This document shows, piece by piece, positions 1-5,941 of a stretch of 13,403 nucleotides of DNA. Every line of letters begins with the position of its first letter. Position 1 is the stretch's first letter. A program made the position numbers and the translations under genes. Origin of the DNA: Marinilabilia sp. UBA5340 (GTDB lineage: Bacteria; Bacteroidota; Bacteroidia; Bacteroidales; Marinilabiliaceae); NCBI GenBank assembly GCA_002411085.1, contig DHQK01000039.1, forward strand, positions 16,411-29,813, given 5' to 3'. The notes under the pieces are model-generated. The model was not told where the DNA came from. It ran no database searches and was given only the letters and a program-made list of their open reading frames with translations.

Positions 1-91
1 GGCTATCAGACCAATAAGTTTGATAAATTATATACTTATGAATAAAAACTATGAGTTTCGACATTAAGCGAGTCCATCGATAAAGAGAAGA

Positions 92-148
92 CACAGAGGT
101 CAGAGAGAACAAAATCACAAAGCGATTTTTGGCTCCGTAATCTCTGTG
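92..148. repeat. Imperfect palindromic intergenic repeat
   Basis: Two ungapped 25-base arms (92-116 and 124-148) are reverse complements at 18 of 25 positions, with one more G-T wobble, around a 7-base loop. The outer 7 bases (CACAGAG / CTCTGTG) and inner 6 bases (AAAATC / GATTTT) pair perfectly. From memory, the CTCTGTG-rich wording resembles short intergenic repeats seen in many bacterial genomes; I could not search for other copies. It lies about 145 bp upstream of the M13 peptidase and has no T-run, so it is not a standard terminator. It could be a structured element in an upstream transcript or a remnant of a non-autonomous mobile repeat. Confidence 0.55.
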
Positions 149-228
149 GTTACTCAATTGATATGCTCACACTGTGTACAACAATATAGGAGTGAAAGAA
201 AAGTATATAAACACGATGATTTTATTCT

Positions 229-268
229 CTGTTTAGTATTTAAACAGTTTTTAAAAAGCAGTTTTTAA
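229..268 (+). promoter_or_regulatory. Leader hairpin plus tandem direct repeats upstream of M13 peptidase
   Basis: A perfect 7-bp inverted repeat (CTGTTTA at 229-235, TAAACAG at 241-247, 5-base loop) is followed by a perfect 10-base direct repeat, CAGTTTTTAA, at 245-254 and 259-268. The two copies start 14 bases apart, and the first begins inside the hairpin arm. The block ends 23 bases before the ATG at 292. It could be an operator or a structured leader. I see no clear TAnnTTTG box nearby, so the promoter of the peptidase gene is unresolved. The AT-rich context makes chance a real alternative. Confidence 0.3.
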
Positions 269-291
269 TCAATCAAATAAAAAGAACACCT

Positions 292-2340
292 ATGAATTTT
301 TTAAAACCATTAATGGTTGCGGCCACAGGACTTATGGTCATTCCTGCCTGTACCTGCAGCGACAAAACACCCACAAAAGAAGAGCGGGCTGTATTTTCAC
401 CTGAGAATATGGACACCACTTATGCTCCTGGCGAGAACTTCTATCTTTACGCCAACGGAGGATGGATCGAAAACCATCCGCTTCCTGACGATAAAAGTCG
501 CTATGGAGCCTTCGATATGCTGGCAGAAGAAAACCGCGAGAAAGTGAGAACCATTATAGAAGAAGCAGCACAGACAGAAGCTGACAAAGGAAGTGTAGCA
601 CAACAAATCGGAGATTTCTTTGCCTCCGGAATGGATACGCTGGCCATTGAAGAAGCAGGCTTGAAGCCACTCAACGGCATTTTTGATCAGATAGCAACCA
701 TTGAAAATGCTGAGACCCTAATTGAAGTGACTGCTGCATTGCACCAACAACAGATCTATCCGTTCTTCTATCTATATAGTTCCCCCGATCGTAAAAACAG
801 CGACATGGTAATTGCCAATTTCTATCAGGGGGGACTGGGCTTGCCCGACCGTGATTATTATTTCGATGAAAGCGAACGAGGGGAAACGCTCCGGACAGCA
901 TATAAAAAATACCTCAATACTCTTTTTATGCTGAAAGGAGAATCAGCAACGGCTGCACAGAAAAAGACGGAGCGTATCTTTGAGCTGGAGACTCAAATGG
1001 CAGCTGCCTCCAACACCAGGTTGGAAAACCGCGATCCTCAGGGCACCTACAATCCAACAACCCTTTCTGAGTTGCCCGACATGGCACCGGGTTTCGACTG
1101 GGCCCTCTATTTTGCAAAAGTAGGCCTGCCTGAGCCCGGAAAGATCAATGTGGGACAGCCCAAATTCATGGCAGAGGTTGCCGGGATGATTGACAACGTG
1201 GACATGCAAACCTGGAAGGATTATTTTTCTGTTGTGGCTCTTAGAAGCATGGCACCTTATCTGACACAGGATTTTGTAGAGGCTTCTTTCGAGATGTACG
1301 GACGTACACTTTCGGGACAGCCCAGCATGGAACCGCGCTGGAAAAGAGTATTAAACACCACCAGCGGAGCCCTGGGCGAAGCTGTAGGCCAGCTTTATGT
1401 AGAGAAATATTTCCCCCCGGAAGCCAAAGAGCGGATGCTTGAACTGGTAGGGAATCTCAAAAAATCTTTCGCCAAGCGCATCGACCAGCTTGAATGGATG
1501 GGCGACAACACCAAAACCAAGGCACATGGTAAGCTAAATGCCATAAAAGTAAAAATCGGTTATCCGGACAAGTGGAGAGATTATAGCGGTCTGGAAGTAT
1601 CAGCAGACAGCTATGCCGGTAATGTACTTAATTCCAGTCGCTTTGACTTCCGGTTTGACCTTGCAAAAATCGGCAAACCGGTGGACGAAGATGAATGGCA
1701 CATGACACCTCAAACGGTCAATGCCTATTACAGCCCGCTGGCCAACGAAATTGTATTTCCGGCTGCCATTCTTCAACCCCCGTTTTTCTATCCTTATGGC
1801 GATGATGCTGTTAATTACGGAGCTATCGGAATGGTTATCGGACACGAAATGACGCATGGGTTTGACGACAAAGGCCGTCAGTACGATCAGGAAGGAAATA
1901 TGAATGATTGGTGGCAGCCCGCGGATGCAGAGAAATTCGAAACCAGGGCTCAGGTTTTAGTTGACCGGTACAACAATTTCCATGTCCTTGATACCATCAA
2001 AGCTGATGGAGAATTGACGCTGGGCGAAAATATTGCTGACCTGGGAGGATTGAATATTTCGTACCAGGCCTACAAGATGAGCCTCGAGGGCCAACCGGAA
2101 CCGGAAAAACTCGACGGATTCACTGACGATCAGCGTTTCTTCCTGGCCTATGCACGCGTATGGGCCCAGAACATCAGAAACGAGGAGATTCTTCGTCGTA
2201 CCAAAGAGGATGTGCACTCATTGGGAAAATGGCGTGTAAACGGCCCATTGCCCAACATGGAGGCATTTTTTAAAGCTTTTGAAATTGAGCCCGGTGATGC
2301 CATGTATCTGGCTCCCGAAAAAAGAGCCTCTATTTGGTAG
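292..2340 (+). CDS. pepO: M13 family (neprilysin/PepO-like) zinc metallopeptidase, lipoprotein
   Basis: Zinc endopeptidase that would cleave oligopeptides outside the cytoplasm. The 682-aa length fits bacterial M13 enzymes. A lipoprotein signal peptide is visible: a short hydrophobic stretch ends in VIPAC, with Cys20 the likely lipidated residue (Cys22 is a weaker alternative). The M13 N-terminal domain follows, recognisable from the NFYLYANGGW segment near residue 50. The catalytic domain contains the substrate-binding NAYY at 477-480, the zinc motif HEMTH at 518-522 (His518, Glu519, His522) and the third ligand in ENIAD (Glu579, with Asp583). The chain ends in Trp, as M13 proteins usually do. 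The gene is monocistronic and converges on the minus-strand redox gene across a shared terminator. The start is preceded by an A-rich leader rather than a Shine-Dalgarno sequence, as is usual in Bacteroidota. The family call is firm; the symbol is by analogy. Confidence 0.95.
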   Translation: MNFLKPLMVAATGLMVIPACTCSDKTPTKEERAVFSPENMDTTYAPGENFYLYANGGWIENHPLPDDKSRYGAFDMLAEENREKVRTIIEEAAQTEADKGSVAQQIGDFFASGMDTLAIEEAGLKPLNGIFDQIATIENAETLIEVTAALHQQQIYPFFYLYSSPDRKNSDMVIANFYQGGLGLPDRDYYFDESERGETLRTAYKKYLNTLFMLKGESATAAQKKTERIFELETQMAAASNTRLENRDPQGTYNPTTLSELPDMAPGFDWALYFAKVGLPEPGKINVGQPKFMAEVAGMIDNVDMQTWKDYFSVVALRSMAPYLTQDFVEASFEMYGRTLSGQPSMEPRWKRVLNTTSGALGEAVGQLYVEKYFPPEAKERMLELVGNLKKSFAKRIDQLEWMGDNTKTKAHGKLNAIKVKIGYPDKWRDYSGLEVSADSYAGNVLNSSRFDFRFDLAKIGKPVDEDEWHMTPQTVNAYYSPLANEIVFPAAILQPPFFYPYGDDAVNYGAIGMVIGHEMTHGFDDKGRQYDQEGNMNDWWQPADAEKFETRAQVLVDRYNNFHVLDTIKADGELTLGENIADLGGLNISYQAYKMSLEGQPEPEKLDGFTDDQRFFLAYARVWAQNIRNEEILRRTKEDVHSLGKWRVNGPLPNMEAFFKAFEIEPGDAMYLAPEKRASIW

Positions 2341-2407
2341 AAGTATCGAAATGGGGATTTCAAAAAAGTCATTGTGCTTGTTTTTCTGAGCAAATTAAAT
2401 TATTGAG

Positions 2408-2447
2408 GGTTCTGACAGAAAGATTCTTCCCTTGGTTCAGGATGACA
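2408..2447 (-). repeat. Fragment of a dispersed intergenic repeat
   Basis: Read on the minus strand, this stretch starts TGTCATCCTGAACCAAGGGA and continues with GAATCTTTCTGTCAGAA. From memory this matches a short repeat family (GTCATCCTGA-x-CGAAG-x-GAAGGATCT type) scattered between genes in Bacteroidota and other bacteria. It sits in the 147-bp gap between the M13 peptidase stop and the terminator, a typical position. No second copy is in this window, so the repeat status rests on recall rather than on internal evidence. Confidence 0.4.
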
Positions 2448-2487
2448 CAGCTCCCGGATTTATAGACTTTTTGGACAACCCCATCCT

Positions 2488-2525
2488 AAAAAAAAGGCCA
2501 TCCTCTAAGGGACGGCCTTTTTTTT
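2488..2525. terminator. Bidirectional rho-independent terminator
   Basis: Eight A (2488-2495), then GGCC, a mismatch, TCC, a 6-base loop (2504-2509), GGA, a mismatch, GGCC, then eight T (2518-2525). The A and T runs extend the stem and give a U-tract on either strand. It can therefore end both the M13 peptidase transcript and the minus-strand redox gene, whose stop codon is only 17 bp away. Confidence 0.9.
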
Positions 2526-2542
2526 AATCAGAAGACATTTAA

Positions 2543-5038
2543 TCAGATAAATAAATTTAGGTTGGATGACTCCGCCTCTTCGAGATAGTTGGCCACGCCT
2601 CCGATACGAACACCATCAATCAACTCTTCTCCATTGACCCCCATCACATCCATACTCATCTGACAGGCAATCATTTGAACATCGCTGCGCACGGCATTGT
2701 CAATCATCACCTCCAGGGCATCCACATTTTTACTTTTCATTCGTTGCTTCATCATAGATCGTCCTATCCCTCCCATATTCATGTTCGACAAAGGAAGTTT
2801 GCCTGCATGCCCGGGCATCATCAGTCCAAACATACGGTCCATCATCCCTTTGCGTGTGCGGGGTTTGTTCTGTTTTTTGATCACATTCAATCCCCAGAAA
2901 GTAAAAAACATCGTAACCTTTTTCCCCATGGAAGCTGCTCCGTTGGCGATTACAAAAGAAGCCAGGGCACGATCCAGATCATCACTAAACACAATGATCG
3001 TCTTATTATCTCCTTTGTCAATGGTTCTGATGCCTTCTGAAAACTGCTCCATTCCGTTTCCCCCGGATGGTTTTTCTAATTTCTTCCGGATTACTGCTGT
3101 AATCTCTGCACCTTTCTTTGAGCGTCCTACCAGGGTATGACCAGTGACTTTGCACCAGGAAGCCACATCATTGTAAAAACCGGGATCCGAGGCCTTTACC
3201 TGCATTTCCTGACCGGGCTCCAAACGAGCCATTTCTTCTTTCAACTTCAATACAGGTCCGGGACACTGCAATCCACAGGCATCTACCTGCAGCGTATCGG
3301 TTTTTATTTGTGGCAAATGACCATTCTCCTCTTCATCAATCTTCGCCTCCTCTATCTGACTAAACCGAATAGGATTGTTTTGGGAGGCAAGTGCAGATTG
3401 ATATACCTTCAGTCCTCCTGAGAGGTTGTAAACATTCTCAAAACCGTGCTGTTTCAGAATTCTGGTGGCTACATAACCACGCAAACCTACACCACAGAAA
3501 ATATAGAGGTTTTTATCACGTGGAATTTCCTCCAGTCTGTCCCTCAACTGATCGAGTTCGATGTTTACAGATCCCTCAATTGCATTGAGACTGTATTCAT
3601 CAGGCGTACGTACATCAATCAGGCAACTGTCGGAATGCGACCACTCATGAAATTGATAAGGCGACAATGGAAGGAAAAGCCCTTTCATAATATTTTCGGC
3701 ATTGTAGCCAGCCTGACTCACAGGATCTTTCGCAGAACTAAACGGCGGAGCATAAGCATGCTCAATTTCCTGAAGGTCATAAATATCCCCATTCTCTTTG
3801 ATGACGGCAGCAATAATATCAATCCGCTTATCCACTCCGCCATAACCAACAACCTGTCCACCAAGAACTTTTCCATTTTCGGGATTGAAGGTAATCTTCA
3901 AAACCATATTGGTAGACCCGGGATAGTATCCGGCATGGCTACCGGCGTTAACGATGGTAGACTGATGCGGAATGCCTGCCTGGGCCAGCGCCTTATCACT
4001 CAAACCAGTGGTGCCGGCTGTAAGGTCAAAAACTTTGGCAATGGCCGTACCAATAGATCCACGATACTTTCTATTGTGCCCATAAACAAGATTATCAGCC
4101 AGAATACGTCCCTGCTTGTTGGCAGGACCGGCCAAAAAGGCCAGTGACGATTGGCCGGTGAGTGGATGCGGAAACTCAATGGCATCCCCCACTGCATATA
4201 TGTTTTCTTTGGATGTTTGAAGGTAATCATTCACAACAATTCCTCCTCGCTGTCCAAGTTGCAACCCGGCTTTTTGAGCGAGATAAGTATCGGGTTTCAC
4301 CCCGATAGACAACACCACAAAATCAGCTTTCAAGCGGGTTCCACTTGTCAATACCAAACTTACCTCTTCTCCGTTATCCTGAAATTCCTGAACAGCATCC
4401 TGAAGATAAAGGCCAACTTCCTTTTCCTTAAAATGCTGGTGCAAAATAGCGGCAATTTCAGGATCCATCATATTCATTACCTGTGGAGCTGCTTCCACAA
4501 CAGTAACATTGATGCCTCGGTGGTGAAGGTTTTCAGCCATTTCTAGTCCAATGAAACCAGCTCCTACCACTACGGCAGACCGGGGTTTCTCATCATCCAC
4601 AAAAGCTTTGATACGATCGGTATCATCCACGTTTCGCAGCGTAAAAATATTTTTATGATTGATTCCCGGAATGGGCGGTTTTACAGGTTGAGCGCCGGGT
4701 GATAAAACCAGCTTATCATAGCGCTCAGTATATTCCTTTCCTGTTTTAACTTCACAAATACTTACTGTTTGATTTTCGGCATCGATATCAGTTACTTCCG
4801 AGAAAATCCGCACATCTATATTGAAACGGCCACCAAAACTCTCGGGTGTTTGCACCAGCAAATTATTGCGCTCTTTGATGACTCCTCCAATATAATAAGG
4901 CAATCCACAATTGGCATAAGAAATATGTGCTCCTTTTTCGAGCATAATAATTTCGGCGTTCTCGTCAATTCGCCTCAGACGGGCAGCAGTAGTGGCTCCG
5001 CCTGCCACTCCTCCAATGATTACATACTTTTTCTGCAT
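2543..5038 (-). CDS. CoA-disulfide-reductase-like flavoprotein fused to rhodanese, TusA and DsrE-like domains
   Basis: An 831-aa four-part sulfur-transfer protein, probably cytoplasmic. Residues 1-450 form a pyridine-nucleotide disulfide oxidoreductase with FAD motif GGVAGG (9-14), NAD(P) motif GAGFIG (159-164), FAD-contacting YAVGDA (281-286) and the CoA-disulfide reductase signature SYANCGLPY, with redox Cys44. Residues 453-550 form a rhodanese with active loop CGVGLR (Cys515). Residues 583-655 are TusA-like with CGLQCPGP (Cys588, Cys592). Residues 678-831 are DsrE/DsrF/DrsH-like, with Cys792. Related fusions are known as CoA-disulfide or polysulfide reductases with sulfurtransferase tails. 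I infer NAD(P)H-driven reduction of CoA-disulfide, persulfide or polysulfide, with the sulfane sulfur passed along the tail. The start chosen is ATG at 5038, which begins MQKKYVIIGG. A 15-residue upstream extension would place a predicted -7 box inside the coding region and lacks family features. Exact substrate is unknown. Confidence 0.92.
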   Translation of the reverse strand: MQKKYVIIGGVAGGATTAARLRRIDENAEIIMLEKGAHISYANCGLPYYIGGVIKERNNLLVQTPESFGGRFNIDVRIFSEVTDIDAENQTVSICEVKTGKEYTERYDKLVLSPGAQPVKPPIPGINHKNIFTLRNVDDTDRIKAFVDDEKPRSAVVVGAGFIGLEMAENLHHRGINVTVVEAAPQVMNMMDPEIAAILHQHFKEKEVGLYLQDAVQEFQDNGEEVSLVLTSGTRLKADFVVLSIGVKPDTYLAQKAGLQLGQRGGIVVNDYLQTSKENIYAVGDAIEFPHPLTGQSSLAFLAGPANKQGRILADNLVYGHNRKYRGSIGTAIAKVFDLTAGTTGLSDKALAQAGIPHQSTIVNAGSHAGYYPGSTNMVLKITFNPENGKVLGGQVVGYGGVDKRIDIIAAVIKENGDIYDLQEIEHAYAPPFSSAKDPVSQAGYNAENIMKGLFLPLSPYQFHEWSHSDSCLIDVRTPDEYSLNAIEGSVNIELDQLRDRLEEIPRDKNLYIFCGVGLRGYVATRILKQHGFENVYNLSGGLKVYQSALASQNNPIRFSQIEEAKIDEEENGHLPQIKTDTLQVDACGLQCPGPVLKLKEEMARLEPGQEMQVKASDPGFYNDVASWCKVTGHTLVGRSKKGAEITAVIRKKLEKPSGGNGMEQFSEGIRTIDKGDNKTIIVFSDDLDRALASFVIANGAASMGKKVTMFFTFWGLNVIKKQNKPRTRKGMMDRMFGLMMPGHAGKLPLSNMNMGGIGRSMMKQRMKSKNVDALEVMIDNAVRSDVQMIACQMSMDVMGVNGEELIDGVRIGGVANYLEEAESSNLNLFI

Positions 5039-5060
5039 AGTCTTCTGATTAATTTTGAGA

Positions 5061-5068
5061 CAAAAATA
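5061..5068 (-). promoter_or_regulatory. Bacteroidota-type -7 box for the redox fusion gene
   Basis: On the minus strand this reads TATTTTTG, an exact match to TAnnTTTG. It lies 22 bases upstream of the chosen ATG, giving a leader of roughly 15-20 bases. No clear TTG/TTTG -33 element sits 17-23 bases further upstream, so the promoter may depend on an activator, for example at the dyad 5106-5127. Confidence 0.4.
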
Positions 5069-5105
5069 TAAAAACATATACATTTTTACATGTTCATATA
5101 TCTCA

Positions 5106-5127
5106 TTTAAAGAAAAAGTTCTTTAAA
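5106..5127. promoter_or_regulatory. Perfect 22-bp operator-like dyad in divergent spacer
   Basis: TTTAAAGAA and TTCTTTAAA are perfect 9-bp reverse complements around the 4-base spacer AAAG. The size and symmetry are those of a dimeric regulator site. It lies about 38 bp upstream of the -7 box of the redox gene (5061-5068) and about 93 bp upstream of the -35-like element of the TRIC gene. No regulator gene is present in the window. A dyad of the same 9-4-9 architecture occurs at 11841-11862. Confidence 0.4.
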
Positions 5128-5219
5128 AGTTGTTAACAGGCAAAGAAAAAGCTATCAGGACTGATAAAGGTCTTTGGTTTAAAGCTCAAAAGAAATTTCA
5201 GAAAAAAACAAAAACCGGT

Positions 5220-5248
5220 TTTGCAGATAGAGTTTTTGATTATTTTTG
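5220..5248 (+). promoter_or_regulatory. Promoter of the TRIC-family gene
   Basis: TTTG at 5220-5223, a 17-base spacer, then TATTTTTG at 5241-5248. This fits the Bacteroidota pattern TTG-N17-23-TAnnTTTG. Transcription would start near 5254, leaving a leader of about 45 bases before the ATG at 5298. The site also argues against a start codon further upstream. Confidence 0.6.
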
Positions 5249-5297
5249 CCGCCCAAATCATCAGGAAAAGAGCAAAAATCTCCATACCAATAACATT

Positions 5298-5918
5298 ATG
5301 GATATTAATATTATCATTTGGCTGGACTACATCGGAACTGCCGTATTTGCAATCAGTGGTGTGCTGACAGCCGGAAGTAAAAAACTGGATCTGTTTGGAG
5401 CACTCTTTATAGGAGTGGTTACTGCTATTGGAGGCGGAACTGTGAGAGATTTATTGCTGGGCGTTACACCTGTCACCTGGCTGCAGGGGTATGGCTATCT
5501 GATTGCCATATCAGGCGGTTTTCTTGTAACTTTTTTCTTCAAAAGGTTTGTGGCCAGAATGCGCCGCACGTTGTTTTTATTCGACACCATTGGAATTGGA
5601 GTTTTCACCATTATCGGTCTTGAAAAGGCATTGAATCTGGGCGTAAACCCTGCTGTAGCTGTTATCATGGGTATGACTTCAGCAGTTGTAGGCGGCGTGA
5701 TCCGGGATACACTTACCAATGAGGTACCCCTGATTTTTCATAAGGAGATTTATGCCACTGCCTGCATCACAGGTGCTGTTTTTTACCTTCTCTTCAACTG
5801 GTTACAATTTCCTGCGGCAATAAATGAATTGCTAACGGTGGGTATTATTATCACCATCAGACTTTTGTCGATTCGATACAACATTGTAATTCCGGTATTC
5901 CGCACTCCGGAATCATAA
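5298..5918 (+). CDS. TRIC-family (UPF0126) trimeric cation channel-like membrane protein
   Basis: A 206-aa inner-membrane protein, the usual length for bacterial homologues of trimeric intracellular cation channels. It is strongly hydrophobic throughout and has the internal two-fold repeat of the family. The first half carries AIGGGTVRDLLLG (about 43-55) and the second carries VVGGVIRDTLTNEVPLIF (about 130-147). Bacterial members form trimeric, mainly potassium-conducting pores in structural work; the physiological role in bacteria is poorly known. The ATG at 5298 is chosen over an in-frame TTG at 5130 because it gives the family length, the upstream extension is hydrophilic and unrelated, and a promoter (5220-5248) lies within that extension. 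It is divergent from the redox gene and converges on the helicase gene, with 23 bp between stop codons and no evident hairpin terminator. Confidence 0.9.
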   Translation: MDINIIIWLDYIGTAVFAISGVLTAGSKKLDLFGALFIGVVTAIGGGTVRDLLLGVTPVTWLQGYGYLIAISGGFLVTFFFKRFVARMRRTLFLFDTIGIGVFTIIGLEKALNLGVNPAVAVIMGMTSAVVGGVIRDTLTNEVPLIFHKEIYATACITGAVFYLLFNWLQFPAAINELLTVGIIITIRLLSIRYNIVIPVFRTPES

Positions 5919-5941
5919 ACAAGAATTTAGTAATTACGGAA

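Noticed and set aside
15..22. TAAGTTTG, an exact TAnnTTTG match near the left edge
   Set aside because: Any -33 element would lie outside the window and the start of the nearest gene is 270 bases away, so it cannot be judged.
2675..3140. Two overlapping plus-strand open frames opposite the DsrE-like domain
   Set aside because: Both are antisense shadows of a well-supported coding region, with no initiation signal or known domain.
3446..4147. Open frame of 233 codons on the plus strand inside the redox fusion gene
   Set aside because: It lies antisense to a gene with complete domain motifs, shows no recognisable family, and has low-complexity coding character expected from a reverse-frame shadow.
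5130..5297. N-terminal extension of the TRIC protein from a TTG at 5130
   Set aside because: It would exceed the family length by 56 hydrophilic residues and would contain the predicted promoter.
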